Notes: generated by a model not told the origin, from the letters alone. A stretch of DNA of 64,000 nucleotides from JALHOP01 sp964484195 (GCA_964484195.1 CAZAER010000001.1:372001-436000), one strand, 5' to 3'; numbered from the stretch's first letter, positions 1-9,846 are shown. Program-made: numbers and translations.

Positions 1-1
1 A

Positions 2-505
2 GATGGCTGGTTCTCGACCGGCGACATCGGGATGATCGAGGCGGGCGGTACGCTCAAGATTACCGATCGCAAGAAGGACATCATCGTGACCGCGGGCGGC
101 AAGAACGTCGCGCCGCAGAACATCGAGAACGTCCTCAAGACGCACAAGCTGATCTCGCAAGCGGTGGTGCACGGCGACAAGCGCAAGTACCTCACCGCCG
201 TCGTCACTCTGGATGCCGACGTCTTGAAGAACGTGGCCAAGGAAGAGGGCCTCGCGAACGGGTCGTTGGAGGAGCTCACCAAGCGTCCCGAGATCGAGAA
301 GATGGTCGACGCCTGGATCACCGAGGTGAACAAACAGCTCGCGAGCTACGAGACCATCAAACGGTTCGCCATTCTCGACCATGACTTCTCGGTCGAGAGC
401 GGCGAGATGACGCCGTCGCTGAAGATCAAGCGCAAGGTCGTCAACGAGCGCTACAAGAAGCTCTTCGACTCCATGTACGAAGGTGCCGGCGCCGGCGCCG
501 ACTGA
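2..505 (+). CDS. Long-chain acyl-CoA ligase (AMP-forming), C-terminal part, cut by window edge
   Basis: The reading frame is open from base 2, so the gene begins outside the window. The visible ~167 residues are the C-terminal part of an ANL-superfamily ligase of the FadD/FAA type, which activates fatty acids to acyl-CoA through an acyl-adenylate. The hinge motif appears as STGDIG followed by DRKKDIIVTAGGKN. The end carries TPSLKIKRKV, the usual surroundings of the catalytic lysine. The next gene follows within one base, which suggests co-transcription. The exact substrate length cannot be read from this fragment. Confidence 0.88.
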   Translation, partial: DGWFSTGDIGMIEAGGTLKITDRKKDIIVTAGGKNVAPQNIENVLKTHKLISQAVVHGDKRKYLTAVVTLDADVLKNVAKEEGLANGSLEELTKRPEIEKMVDAWITEVNKQLASYETIKRFAILDHDFSVESGEMTPSLKIKRKVVNERYKKLFDSMYEGAGAGAD

Positions 506-506
506 C

Positions 507-1592
507 GTGAAGTCGGTTGTCCGTTTTGGCGGCGCACTGCTCGCGGTGCTGGTCGTAGGTTGTGCCGGCAAGGTGCAGGTGCAACCGACCGCATTCAAAG
601 ACAGTGACGCTTTCAAGAAGGTGCGCAAGGACGCGCTCGGTTTTCTCGACCACGACTTCAACGGCGACGGTATCGACGACGCCGTGGTGGTGACGCGCGA
701 CGGCTCGGGGATGAAACCGCAGGTCTTCGTGCAGACGGCGAGCGAGAAGGGCGGGGTCTGGTCGCACGCTTGCACCGGCCCGATGCTCGCGGGCGAAGAG
801 CTCGAGACCATGCGCTGGGTCCAGCCCGGCCCGCGTGAGCTGCTCCTGGTCGTCGCGAGCACCGACAATCCAGACACCCTGCAGCAGTCCTTTGCGTTGT
901 TGCCGGTGAACCAACCGTGCACCGCCGTGTTCCAGGAACAGATCAACTTGGAGAAGCCAGGCTACGAAGTGGTGAGCCCGGGCGAGGTGCCCGCCGGTGT
1001 GTTGGTCGACGATGCCGGCATGGTGCATGTCATCGATCGCGCCCAGACCGTGCACTTGCGGGGAGCCTCCGGCGAGGTCGAGGTGCTCAAGTCGGTGCGC
1101 CAGCGCATTCTTGCCGACGACGGCGTGCGTATCGTGGTCGACGAGAAGCCGCGTGGCTTCGTCGCGCCGCGCGCCATCAAGGTGGCGTGGCGACGCGGTC
1201 AACCGCCGGTGCTCGAGGACCTGTCCGTTCTGACGGACGAGAGCCGCGAGACCTCGTTCGTGGCCAAGGCCGGCGATGAAGGCGTGCTCGAGATCGACAG
1301 CGGTGACCGGCCGATGGTGATCCTCGACGTCGCTCACGGCTGTGGCGAGGGCACCGACGGTCTCACGCTCACGCCCGAATCCGCTGCAGAAGACACACAT
1401 GTTGTCGGGAAAGCTCCCGACGCACGCTCTTTCGTGCAGGGTGTGGGGCATCGCCCACTCCTTGCACCGGGTGAGCGCCGCGACGTACTCGTCTTGCGCG
1501 AGCCCGCGACCAAGCTCGCGCTCCGCGTCGGGCCCACGGATGTTGCACGTTGTCTGCGTGACGTGCGGGCGTATGGATTCTTGTCACAGTGA
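507..1592 (+). CDS. Predicted lipoprotein with FG-GAP/EF-hand-like Asp-rich motif
   Basis: A 361-residue protein of unknown function. I chose the GTG start at 507, one base after the upstream stop, because it gives a compact signal peptide (VKSVVRFGG, a hydrophobic run, then a LVVGC lipobox). An in-frame GTG at 483 would add eight residues. Around residues 45-60 the stretch DHDFNGDGIDDAVVV resembles calcium-binding FG-GAP/VCBS repeats, but only one clear copy is visible. The rest looks like secreted beta-rich sequence. Probably anchored in the outer or inner membrane by a lipidated cysteine. No enzymatic motif was seen. Confidence 0.7.
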   Translation: MKSVVRFGGALLAVLVVGCAGKVQVQPTAFKDSDAFKKVRKDALGFLDHDFNGDGIDDAVVVTRDGSGMKPQVFVQTASEKGGVWSHACTGPMLAGEELETMRWVQPGPRELLLVVASTDNPDTLQQSFALLPVNQPCTAVFQEQINLEKPGYEVVSPGEVPAGVLVDDAGMVHVIDRAQTVHLRGASGEVEVLKSVRQRILADDGVRIVVDEKPRGFVAPRAIKVAWRRGQPPVLEDLSVLTDESRETSFVAKAGDEGVLEIDSGDRPMVILDVAHGCGEGTDGLTLTPESAAEDTHVVGKAPDARSFVQGVGHRPLLAPGERRDVLVLREPATKLALRVGPTDVARCLRDVRAYGFLSQ

Positions 1593-3918
1593 ATGTGTGC
1601 AAGGATCGCGAGGAGAAGAAGCTTTCGACAAAAAATCTTGGTCGAAGATCTTCCACGCTGTTAAAACCGGCTCCGTGATAACAACCGGCCGACTCCTTCG
1701 TTGGGTTTCCAACGCAGTCCCTCCGTGTGTGCTCGCCGCGGCGACTATCGTCGGGTCACCGACGTTGTCGCTCGCTCAGACCTCAGCGACCGATGTGAGC
1801 AGCACGCCGATCGAGGGAGCGACCTCGCTCGATACGGAGCTGTTGCTCAACGCGCCCGTCATCACTGCCACCGGCCGCGAGCAATCACGCGCGCTCGCGC
1901 CCGCGAACGTCGTCACCTGGGAGCGCGACGAGATCTACCGCCACGGCTGGACGACGCTCGCCGAAGTCTTGGCCAACACGCCCGGCTTGTTCGTCATCGA
2001 CGACCTGGTGCTGCCGTCGGTCGGCGTGCGCGGGGTCTCGCCCGGTCTTCGTGGCGGCACGCGTATCGTCCGCGTGATGATCAACGGCACCGCCGTCAAC
2101 TTCCGTCCCGACCTCACCGCGTTTCTCGGCTCGGAATACATCCCGTTCGAGATGGTCGAGCGCATCGAGATCGCCAAGGGCCCGCTCTCGGCGCTCTACG
2201 GCGCCAACGCCTTCCTCGCGACCGTCAACATCATCACGCGCCAACCCACGAACGGCGTGACCGGTGAGCTCGGCGGTCAGATGCGCCTCGTGAACAGCAA
2301 TAGCGGACTCGGCTTCAGCGGCCGCGTCGGTTACGGCAACGAGAAGGTCAACCTCATGGTCGCGTACTCGCAAGAGACGGTCGACCGCTCGGGCCTGCGC
2401 CTGCACAAGACCTTCATCAACCAAGACGATACCTCGGCGCTCTTCCGCGGCTTCTTCGGTGGCAACGCGAGCCAGAACGACAAGACGCGGCCAAAGTCGC
2501 TCTACGCCGCGTTCAACGGCAACTTCGACGACCTCGGCATCTTCAAGCTGCAAGGTGGCATGCAGGTCCTCGACTCGGTCGCCGAGTTCCAGCCCGGCTC
2601 GACGCTCACACACTCGAGTCGCATCGCCCTGACCAACAACTGGGCGAGCTTGAACTACATCTACGGCTACGGCCGCTCCGTCACCTTGTCGCTCAATGCC
2701 GACGTCTCTTCGGGCTCACCGACGGACAACGACCGCCTGTCCTCTAACGCCGACCTGCCGACGTTCACCTACTCACGCAACTTCGGTTACACGGCAGCCG
2801 GCGTCGGCGGCGCGCTCGAGGCGAGCCTCCCGGCGCAGCTCGAGCTCAAGGTCGGTGCCGATTACAGTTGGGACCGCGAAGACATTCTCTTCTTCACCCG
2901 CCGCGTCGAGGCGGTTCCGGGCGAGCTCCCGCCGCCGGGTAGCGTCGTCGGCGACACCATCGACCGCATCGGTGTGGGCGTCAATCCGCGCCAGACCATC
3001 AGCAACGCCGGCGTCTATGCTCAGATCGGCGGTAACCCGTTCAGCGCCGCTCCTGATCTCTACCTCTTGGGCAACATCCGCTATGACGCACCGAACTTGT
3101 TCCGTGACCAGCTGAGCTGGCGCGCTGGTCTCGCCTACCAATTCAGCCCGCGCGTCACCAGCAAGCTCTTCGTCGGTCGCGCCTTCCAGACGCCTTCGGG
3201 CGTGCAGCTCTTCGCGCAGCCGGGCTTCGGCGCTGCCTACAACACGGTCGGTAACCGCACCATCGGCGACAGCACGGGTCTGCCGCCGGTCGAGCCGCAA
3301 GCGGTCTTCAGCACCGAGCTCGCGACGACCTACGCGGTCACAAACAACGTCGCCATCGACGGCTCGGTCTACTACCAACGCATCTACGACAAGGTCGAGT
3401 TCACCCAGATCACGACCAACTTCACGACGCGTAACCTCGCGAACCAAGACATCGCGGGCGGTGAGCTGGGTTTCCGCGCGAGCTCGTCACGCTTCCAGGG
3501 TTACTTCACCGGTTCGGCGCAAGCGCAGAACTACGAAGACACCATCCGCACCCAGAGCTTCGGCTTCAAGGCGCCGCCCGAGTTCCCGAACTTCACCATC
3601 TATTCGGGCCTGACCATGCGGTTGCCGGAGGCCTTCATGGCCATCGACGGCACCGCGCGCATCGTGGGGCCACGTGGGGCATCGCAAAGCAACGTCCTCT
3701 TGAACAACCGCGGCGTGTACGAATTACCAGCCTATGCTACATTCGATTTTACAATCACGTCCTTGGATATCTTCCTCTTTGGAGCCGAGGCCGAAACTCG
3801 GATCCTGGCTGGCGTGAAGAACATTCTCGACGCTCGCTTCAGTTATCCGGGTCACGGCGGTTTCGATATCCCGAGTGTTGGTCGTCAGTTCTTCTTCAGG
3901 TTGTCTCAAACGTTCTGA
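1573..3918 (+). CDS. TonB-dependent outer-membrane receptor
   Basis: Outer-membrane active-transport receptor with an N-terminal plug and a C-terminal beta-barrel. The plug reads TATGREQSRALAPANVVTWE, then a TPGLFVIDD...VGVRGVSPG stretch and VERIEIAKGPLSALYGANA, all diagnostic for TonB-dependent receptors. The barrel ends in a terminal Phe (FRLSQTF). The start is uncertain. ATG 1573 overlaps the upstream gene by 20 bases and gives a long leader; GTG 1675 would put the signal peptide (ending near TLSLAQ) right at the N-terminus. The frame is open further upstream, but that part looks non-coding. The substrate-binding lipoprotein and porin-like genes follow directly, suggesting one uptake operon. 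The substrate is unknown. Confidence 0.9.
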   Translation: MDSCHSECVQGSRGEEAFDKKSWSKIFHAVKTGSVITTGRLLRWVSNAVPPCVLAAATIVGSPTLSLAQTSATDVSSTPIEGATSLDTELLLNAPVITATGREQSRALAPANVVTWERDEIYRHGWTTLAEVLANTPGLFVIDDLVLPSVGVRGVSPGLRGGTRIVRVMINGTAVNFRPDLTAFLGSEYIPFEMVERIEIAKGPLSALYGANAFLATVNIITRQPTNGVTGELGGQMRLVNSNSGLGFSGRVGYGNEKVNLMVAYSQETVDRSGLRLHKTFINQDDTSALFRGFFGGNASQNDKTRPKSLYAAFNGNFDDLGIFKLQGGMQVLDSVAEFQPGSTLTHSSRIALTNNWASLNYIYGYGRSVTLSLNADVSSGSPTDNDRLSSNADLPTFTYSRNFGYTAAGVGGALEASLPAQLELKVGADYSWDREDILFFTRRVEAVPGELPPPGSVVGDTIDRIGVGVNPRQTISNAGVYAQIGGNPFSAAPDLYLLGNIRYDAPNLFRDQLSWRAGLAYQFSPRVTSKLFVGRAFQTPSGVQLFAQPGFGAAYNTVGNRTIGDSTGLPPVEPQAVFSTELATTYAVTNNVAIDGSVYYQRIYDKVEFTQITTNFTTRNLANQDIAGGELGFRASSSRFQGYFTGSAQAQNYEDTIRTQSFGFKAPPEFPNFTIYSGLTMRLPEAFMAIDGTARIVGPRGASQSNVLLNNRGVYELPAYATFDFTITSLDIFLFGAEAETRILAGVKNILDARFSYPGHGGFDIPSVGRQFFFRLSQTF

Positions 3919-3942
3919 CGCTTTGCCCAAAGCGTCACTTTT
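3916..3942 (+). terminator. Intercistronic hairpin at the end of the TonB-receptor gene
   Basis: A perfect 9-bp stem (TGACGCTTT, loop GCCC, AAAGCGTCA) begins on the receptor stop codon and is followed by CTTTTG. The T-run is short and the next gene is on the same strand 18 bases on. It may be a leaky terminator or an mRNA-stability hairpin that sets different expression of the receptor and the binding protein. Confidence 0.5.
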
Positions 3943-3959
3943 GTAGGGAGGAGCGGGTC

Positions 3960-5600
3960 ATGAAGCACGTTCTCGCTCTCGCGGCGGTGTCCGTTTTTGC
4001 GGTTGGCTGTAACAACGATTCCGATGGTCCGACGGTCGTCATCGGCGCCGTCATCGACCAGACGGGGAACAACTCCGAGCTGTCGTGGATCCAAGCCATC
4101 GAGCTTGCGGCCGATCAGTTCAACGACGCGCTCGAAGCCGAAGGCATCACCGACTACCGCTTCGCCATCAACTCGCAGAACTCCGAGAACGACGTCGTCG
4201 GCGGTAGCGACAGTCGCGCCATCCGCCGTATCCGTGACGCCATCGATCGTGGCGCGAAGGCGGCAGCGCTGGACACGACGCAAATCGCCGAGGAAGCGAA
4301 CAAGCCGGCGAACACCGACAGCTTCCAGATCCCGTTGCAGTGCTCGAGCTGCACCGGCGGCGGTTTCTTGAACGCCACCAACGCGACGCCCACCGACCTC
4401 GACTTGCAGGCGTCGCGCCGCAACGCCGAGTTTTGGATGTCGCGCACCATCATGTCGACGGCGCTACAAGCACAGGTCGTGTCGCAGCTCATCCGCGCGT
4501 CGGTGAGCCCAGTGAGCGGGCTCGCGGGCGACTTGAACAACGACGGCATCGTCAAGGTCGTGAACTTCGGCTCCGACGAAGCGTTCGGTCAGTCGACGAC
4601 CACCGCGGTCGCGACCGAGCTCTTGAAGCTCGTTCCTGTCTCCGATCAGTCGAAGGTGCAGTTCGAGCGCCGCCTGCATCCCAACGCGCAGGACGCGCGC
4701 GACATCGACTTCGTGGCCGAGATCAGCGCGATGCTCGACACGACGAACCCCGACATGGTGCCGAACGGTAGCGGCCTCTACCCGAACAATCCGCAGTTCA
4801 ACCCCCCGGCAGGCGGCGGCGCCGCGATCACGCCCGACGCAAGCAACACCGCGGACAAGGCGCCTGACTTCATCACCATGGCGAGCTTCGGTCGCAATCA
4901 CGTCGCCTTCGTCGATGCCTTCAAGAGCAGTCCGCCACCGGGCCTCGGTGACACGCTCCGGGTCATCCACTTCCAGGCGTTCCGTTTTAGCTCCAACCTG
5001 CTCGTCTTGGGCGAGCTCGCCGAGGGCGAGACCGGCGTGTCGCACGCGGTAACCGATGGCGTGCAGGGTGATCAGTTCGCTGAGGACTTCCGCGCCAAGT
5101 TCGGCCTCGTGCCGGTCTACCGCGACGCCATTTACTTCGACAACGCGATGACGCTCATCCTCGCGACCTTCCGCGCCATCCAAGACGCGGCCGATCCGAG
5201 CGCGGTTGCGGGCGCAGCGATCCGCGACTTCATGCCGTGCAGCAGCGCCACGGCTGCGCGTCGCTATGCTCCGACCTGTACGCCGACCCCACCCGCGGCG
5301 AGCTGCGTCGCGCGCCCGAGCACGGCCTGCGATCCGGATGGTCCGGGGGGTGTCGTGCAAGTCGGCCCGGGCGTCGAAAACATTCGCGCCGCCATCCGCG
5401 CCATTCAGCAGCGTCAAGGCATCGAATACACGGGTGCGTCGGGCCCCGTTGATTACGACGCGCTCGGCAACATCAAGAACAAGGTCTCGAACTTCGTGGT
5501 CCAGGGTGGCCGTTACGTCGACCTCGCGAAGTTCGACTGCGTGTCGGCGAACACCTGCCCGTGCCTCGCGGCCGAATCGACCGCTTGCCCAGGGCAGTAA
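3960..5600 (+). CDS. Periplasmic-binding-protein-like lipoprotein (branched-chain amino acid receptor type)
   Basis: A 546-residue lipoprotein with signal peptide and lipobox FAVGC. After the cysteine the sequence VVIGAVIDQTGNNSELSW...AIELAADQFN matches the start of type I periplasmic binding proteins (Peripla_BP_6/LivJ type), so it probably binds a small ligand. It is longer than usual (about 370-400 residues) because of Cys/Pro-rich inserts near residues 425-460 and a Cys-rich C-terminus. A strong Shine-Dalgarno (AGGGAGGAG) precedes ATG 3960. No ABC permease or ATPase is adjacent. With the TonB receptor upstream and the porin-like gene 3 bases downstream, it may capture substrate at the cell surface or in the periplasm. 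Confidence 0.78.
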   Translation: MKHVLALAAVSVFAVGCNNDSDGPTVVIGAVIDQTGNNSELSWIQAIELAADQFNDALEAEGITDYRFAINSQNSENDVVGGSDSRAIRRIRDAIDRGAKAAALDTTQIAEEANKPANTDSFQIPLQCSSCTGGGFLNATNATPTDLDLQASRRNAEFWMSRTIMSTALQAQVVSQLIRASVSPVSGLAGDLNNDGIVKVVNFGSDEAFGQSTTTAVATELLKLVPVSDQSKVQFERRLHPNAQDARDIDFVAEISAMLDTTNPDMVPNGSGLYPNNPQFNPPAGGGAAITPDASNTADKAPDFITMASFGRNHVAFVDAFKSSPPPGLGDTLRVIHFQAFRFSSNLLVLGELAEGETGVSHAVTDGVQGDQFAEDFRAKFGLVPVYRDAIYFDNAMTLILATFRAIQDAADPSAVAGAAIRDFMPCSSATAARRYAPTCTPTPPAASCVARPSTACDPDGPGGVVQVGPGVENIRAAIRAIQQRQGIEYTGASGPVDYDALGNIKNKVSNFVVQGGRYVDLAKFDCVSANTCPCLAAESTACPGQ

Positions 5601-5603
5601 CGC

Positions 5604-7022
5604 ATGACGAAATTCGCCGGGATGTGGCTGTGCACCGTCGTCTTCTTCGTGGGCGGCGCACACGCCCAAGGCGAACCCCAAAAGCCTTCTGGTGGCTTGT
5701 GGCAAGACCAGAAGGGCGGGGACGACAAAGGTAGAGCCGACCAGCCGATCGAGCCGCCGGTCACACCGTCGCCCGACGTGTCGGGTCCGGTGGGCACACT
5801 GCCGCAGGTCGGTGTCTCGCCGCCCGAGTCCGAGCCGTTCGATGCTCTCCCGTCGGTCCGCGTTTACGGATTCGTGAAGCCGTCGATCATCTACGCTTTC
5901 CGCGGCATGGAAACGCTATCGCGGCCCAACATGAGCGGTATCACCGCGGCCGGTAACCCCGTGGTGGGCTTCATTCCGGATCAGGCGCGTCTGACCATGC
6001 AGTTCGCGCAGTCGCGTTTTGGTTTCGCGATCAACGAGAATGGCCACTTTCGCGGACTCATCGAAGCCGACTTCTGGGACCCGGCGCGTCCGACGCCCGT
6101 GCTCAATGCCGTGCCGCGCGTACGCATCGCCAAGGTGACCTGGGCGCCGTCGAAGCGCTTTGCCATCGAGCTCGGCCAGGACTACGACTTGCACTCGCCG
6201 CTCAACCCGCACACCTACAACTTCGTCGGTGGACTGTATCAAGCAGGCAACCAGGGCTTCCGGCGGCAACAGCTCAAGATCCTGGTGCGCCCGAACCACT
6301 TCGATCTCGGCGCCGCCATCGGCTTCCAAGGCAATAACGGCGGCGATGACGGCCGCGCGAGCGACGGCCCCTTCGAGCTCTCGCGCTTCCCGACCTTCGC
6401 GGCGCGTCTTGCCATCGTCGACGACGATTTGATGCTCGGCGTCTCGGGCATCTTCACCCAAGTCGTCTTCAACAAGGGCCAGCCCGACACGCGACGCGCC
6501 GCAGCCATGGCTGGCTCGCTCTACTTCACGATTACACCGAGCGCAGCCATCGACATTCGCGTCGAGGGTTATCTAGGGCGCAACAACGCCAACATGAGCT
6601 TGCTCTCGCTCGGCTTCGGGCGCGGCTCGACCCTGAATCCCAACGGCACCGTCGCGATTCCCGCGGCAGACGTCGACGAATACGGCGGCTTCTTGTCGGC
6701 ACGCGGCAGCCTCGGGCGCCATCACGCTCTGTACGTCATCGCGGGCATGGCGAGCGTCATCAACCGCTCGGACATCCTCCCGAGCTACACGCGCAATGCG
6801 GCGGGCGAGGTCGTCCTCACCAACCAAGAGACCGGCGCCGGCATCAAACACAACGTCGCCGTGCGCGTCGGCTACGAGCTGCGCCCGGTGCGCTATCTCG
6901 CCTATGTCGTCGAGGGCATGGCGTACGACACCTTGCACACGCTGCGCCCGGAAGACCGCGCGAGCTTCGATCCTCAGGTTCGTGCTTACGGCGTCGAGAC
7001 CGGTTTCCTACTGCAGTTCTAA
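5604..7022 (+). CDS. Porin-like outer-membrane beta-barrel protein
   Basis: A 472-residue protein with a signal peptide (cleavage likely after GGAHA), a Pro-rich spacer, and then alternating amphipathic strands starting at VRVYGFVKPSIIYAF. It ends in a terminal aromatic residue (GFLLQF), the usual barrel signature. The general pattern (GFVKPS..., RLTMQFAQSRFGF, AKVTWAPSKRFAIELGQDYD) is reminiscent of DcaP/porin-type trimeric barrels, but I cannot name a family with certainty. It lies 3 bases after the substrate-binding lipoprotein, in the same presumed operon, so it probably lets the same substrate through the outer membrane. Confidence 0.7.
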   Translation: MTKFAGMWLCTVVFFVGGAHAQGEPQKPSGGLWQDQKGGDDKGRADQPIEPPVTPSPDVSGPVGTLPQVGVSPPESEPFDALPSVRVYGFVKPSIIYAFRGMETLSRPNMSGITAAGNPVVGFIPDQARLTMQFAQSRFGFAINENGHFRGLIEADFWDPARPTPVLNAVPRVRIAKVTWAPSKRFAIELGQDYDLHSPLNPHTYNFVGGLYQAGNQGFRRQQLKILVRPNHFDLGAAIGFQGNNGGDDGRASDGPFELSRFPTFAARLAIVDDDLMLGVSGIFTQVVFNKGQPDTRRAAAMAGSLYFTITPSAAIDIRVEGYLGRNNANMSLLSLGFGRGSTLNPNGTVAIPAADVDEYGGFLSARGSLGRHHALYVIAGMASVINRSDILPSYTRNAAGEVVLTNQETGAGIKHNVAVRVGYELRPVRYLAYVVEGMAYDTLHTLRPEDRASFDPQVRAYGVETGFLLQF

Positions 7023-7023
7023 A

Positions 7024-8049
7024 TCAGTTCGCCGTCGGCGTGCGCGCGCCGCTGAGCTCCGCCGCAACCGCGCGCGGGATCGAGTCTTCACCGGGCTCGG
7101 TCGGCTCGACCACCAGGGTCTGCATCGGCAGCGTGCGCGTGCCGGTGTTGTTGCTGTCGAACTCGGGTGGCTGGTGGTCGTTGCGGGCGAGGATCACCGT
7201 GAGGATGCTGGCGCTGACGACGACGGTTGCGCCGACGAGCGTCCAGGTGTCGGGATACTCGTTGAAGAGGAGGGCGCCCCAGATGGTCGCGAAGACCAGC
7301 TGCGCGTGCGTGAGATTGGTGACGCGTGCGACCGGCTCGCGGCGGATACCGACGGCGAGCGCCATCTGACTGAGCTGGCTCACGAGACCGAGGATACCGA
7401 GGATCGCCCATTCACCGGTGGTCGGCATCACCCAGTTGGTCGCCGAGACCGGCACGGTGAGCAGCACGCCGACGAAAGGAACCGTGAAGGTCACGGTGAG
7501 CGAGTGCTCTTGCTGACCAATGCGGCGAATGATGACGAACGAGGAGGCCGTGAACACCGCACCGCCGACCGCGGCGACGACCGGCCACAAGTCCATACGT
7601 GCGTGCGCTTCACCGAAGACGACCTCGGGACGGGTCATGATGAGCACGCCGACCATACTGACGCCGGTCGTGAGGGCGACACTCCAATGGCGGCGCTCGT
7701 GCAGGAAGATGGCTGCGAGTAGACCGGTGAACACCGGCGTCGTGTTCTGGATGAGGATGGCTTCGGCGATGGGCATATGCGCCATCGCGTAGAAGCAGCA
7801 ATTCAAAGCCAGCGTGCCGGTGAGGCCGCGTAGCAGCAGCAGCTTCTTGTTGACCACGCCCAGGGCCGAGACCTTGTGCGCCCGCAACATGGCGTAGGTC
7901 GTCACCAGCATGAAGACCATGCGGGCGGCCACGACTTGCTGACTGGGCAGGTGCGCGACGAGCTTCACGCACACGCCCATCAAGCTGAACAAGAAGGCGT
8001 ACAGCAGGAGGAAGTGCACGCCTGACCGCGGCTGATACTGCGACTGCAT
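7024..8049 (-). CDS. DMT/EamA-family membrane transporter
   Basis: A 341-residue polytopic inner-membrane protein with about ten hydrophobic helices in two EamA halves, typical of drug/metabolite exporters. Examples are FLLLYAFLFSLMGVCVKLVA at the start of the first half and VAAVGGAVFTASSFVIIRRI at the start of the second. The last ~45 residues are a hydrophilic tail. It converges on the porin-like gene with 1 base between stops. The exported compound cannot be predicted. Confidence 0.85.
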   Translation of the reverse strand: MQSQYQPRSGVHFLLLYAFLFSLMGVCVKLVAHLPSQQVVAARMVFMLVTTYAMLRAHKVSALGVVNKKLLLLRGLTGTLALNCCFYAMAHMPIAEAILIQNTTPVFTGLLAAIFLHERRHWSVALTTGVSMVGVLIMTRPEVVFGEAHARMDLWPVVAAVGGAVFTASSFVIIRRIGQQEHSLTVTFTVPFVGVLLTVPVSATNWVMPTTGEWAILGILGLVSQLSQMALAVGIRREPVARVTNLTHAQLVFATIWGALLFNEYPDTWTLVGATVVVSASILTVILARNDHQPPEFDSNNTGTRTLPMQTLVVEPTEPGEDSIPRAVAAELSGARTPTAN

Positions 8050-8245
8050 TGGGTACTAGAACGGTACCCAGCAAAAAAAAATTTGGCGAATCTAAACCCA
8101 GTCAAACATGATTTTGTTGCATTCGTTGTGGACCTGTTGCGCGCATGGACCGCCACCTCCCCACAAAGAACTGTCAGGCCCTGTAAGGGAATTTCGCCGA
8201 ACGTGTTCCCTGACCCGACGACTGATCCAACGATCAACGTCTGCA

Positions 8246-8275
8246 TTGACTTCGTGTCAGCACAACGGGTAGACG
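8246..8275 (+). promoter_or_regulatory. Predicted sigma-70 promoter of tRNA-Val
   Basis: A TTGACT -35 box, an 18-bp spacer and a TAGACG -10 box end about 17 bases before the tRNA. The -10 is weak. The arrangement matches promoters proposed before the other two tRNA genes of this window. Confidence 0.45.
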
Positions 8276-8291
8276 GCGCGCAGAAGTTCGA

Positions 8292-8363
<72 letters not shown>

Positions 8364-8568
8364 TATACTCCACGGTGGGTCTTCTACCCCCGCGCCGTCG
8401 CGTTAAGAATTCTCGAATTGCACGCTGGACGGTGTTACAAAGAGCGTCGCTAACGCGTCATCGGTAAGGACGTCGCGTGCTCGCGCGCAAGCGTGAAGTA
8501 GTCGCGACCAGGCACCTCTCTAGTTCGAGAGGAGCATCGGTTGCTGTCGCAAAGTGAAGGAGCGGGGA

Positions 8569-9741
8569 GTGGCTAGCGTAGTTGGGCCGCCGCCATACGA
8601 GCCCGAGGCCAATCGTTCGGGCGCACGTTTTGGCAAATACCGACTCATTCGTGAGATTGCGGTCGGCGGCATGGCGAAGATCTATCTCGCTGCCATCGAT
8701 GGCCCGGGCGGCTTCTCGAAGATGTGCGTCGTCAAGCGCATCCTTCCCGAGCACTCCCAGTTCGCCGAGTTCAGTCGCATGTTCGTGACCGAGGCGCGCG
8801 TCGCGGCGCTCCTCAATCACCCGCACATCGTTCAGGTCTTCGACTTCGGTCAGGTCGCGTCCGAGTATTACATCGCGATGGAGTGGGTCGACGGGGCGTC
8901 GCTCGAGACCCTGATGCAGCGCTGCATACAACAAGGCGTGATCCCCGGCGTGCGCTTCGCGTTGCGCGTCGCCATCCCGCTCTGTGAAGCGCTCTACTAC
9001 GCGCACGCGGCGAAGCTCCCCGACGGTCCCGACTTGAACCTCGTGCATCGCGACCTGACGCCCGGCAACGTCTTGCTCGCGCACAACGGCGTCGTGAAGC
9101 TCACCGACTTCGGCGTCGTGAAGGTCTCGCTCGGCGCCGACCAGACGAGCGTCGGTGTCGTGAAGGGCAAGTTCGCGTACATGTCGCCGGAGCAGGTGCG
9201 CGGCGATCCCATCGACAAGCGCAGCGACCTCTACGCGCTCGGCATCATCATGTACGAGCTGGCAACGGGGCAGTGGCTGTTTCGGCGGACACAGCTCACC
9301 GAGGTGATCACCGCGGTGTCGCTCGGCAAGATCCCGCCGCCGTCGAGCATCGTCCCGGATCTGCCCAAAGAGTTCGAGCGCATCGTCATGAAGGCGCTGG
9401 CGGTGAACGCCACTGATCGCTATGCGAACGCGCGCGAGATGTTGAACGACATCGAGCAATTCCAGGCGCAGTCGCAGTGGACGTCGAGCTCGCGCGAGGT
9501 CGTCTCGCTCATGCAGGCGGTATTACCCCCGCCGGACCCACATCGGTACGAGCCGCTGCCCGGCGCGCCGCTTCCGCCCGATATCAATGACGACGACCCC
9601 CACGGCGTTCCACTCGAAGCAGACGATGTCATTGAGGTTTCCGACGATGATGACGACGCCGGTCTCAGCATGCGCGATTGGGCGCTGGTCATCGTCGGGG
9701 TGACGGCCACTGCAGCTTTATGGGCGTGGTTGCTCACGTAG
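8569..9741 (+). CDS. Ser/Thr protein kinase with C-terminal membrane anchor
   Basis: A 390-residue eukaryotic-type kinase of the PknB-like class common in Myxococcota. Kinase landmarks are visible in order: a glycine loop (EIAVGGMAKIYLA), catalytic Lys in CVVKRI, HRDLTPGNVLL, the TDFG magnesium loop and MSPEQVRG. The juxtamembrane part is Pro/Asp-rich, and the last 20 residues form one hydrophobic helix (LVIVGVTATAALWAWLL), making it a tail-anchored enzyme facing the cytoplasm. I chose GTG 8569 because AAGGAG sits 6 bases upstream of it; GTG 8554 is an in-frame alternative. The glycine loop is degenerate at its third glycine, as in many bacterial kinases. The substrate is unknown; the next gene encodes another membrane protein that could be a partner. 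Confidence 0.93.
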   Translation: MASVVGPPPYEPEANRSGARFGKYRLIREIAVGGMAKIYLAAIDGPGGFSKMCVVKRILPEHSQFAEFSRMFVTEARVAALLNHPHIVQVFDFGQVASEYYIAMEWVDGASLETLMQRCIQQGVIPGVRFALRVAIPLCEALYYAHAAKLPDGPDLNLVHRDLTPGNVLLAHNGVVKLTDFGVVKVSLGADQTSVGVVKGKFAYMSPEQVRGDPIDKRSDLYALGIIMYELATGQWLFRRTQLTEVITAVSLGKIPPPSSIVPDLPKEFERIVMKALAVNATDRYANAREMLNDIEQFQAQSQWTSSSREVVSLMQAVLPPPDPHRYEPLPGAPLPPDINDDDPHGVPLEADDVIEVSDDDDDAGLSMRDWALVIVGVTATAALWAWLLT

Positions 9742-9846
9742 GGATAAAATCCAGGAAATTCCAGGTCAGCTCTGCCGCAAGCAGGGGTGCTAGCGAAATC
9801 TAAAGTCGCGTGACGGACGCGTGCTACGCGCACGCGAGGTGCAGCA

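Noticed and set aside
8364..8420. Terminator after tRNA-Val
   Set aside because: A short GGGT/ACCC pairing is present but no T-run follows it.
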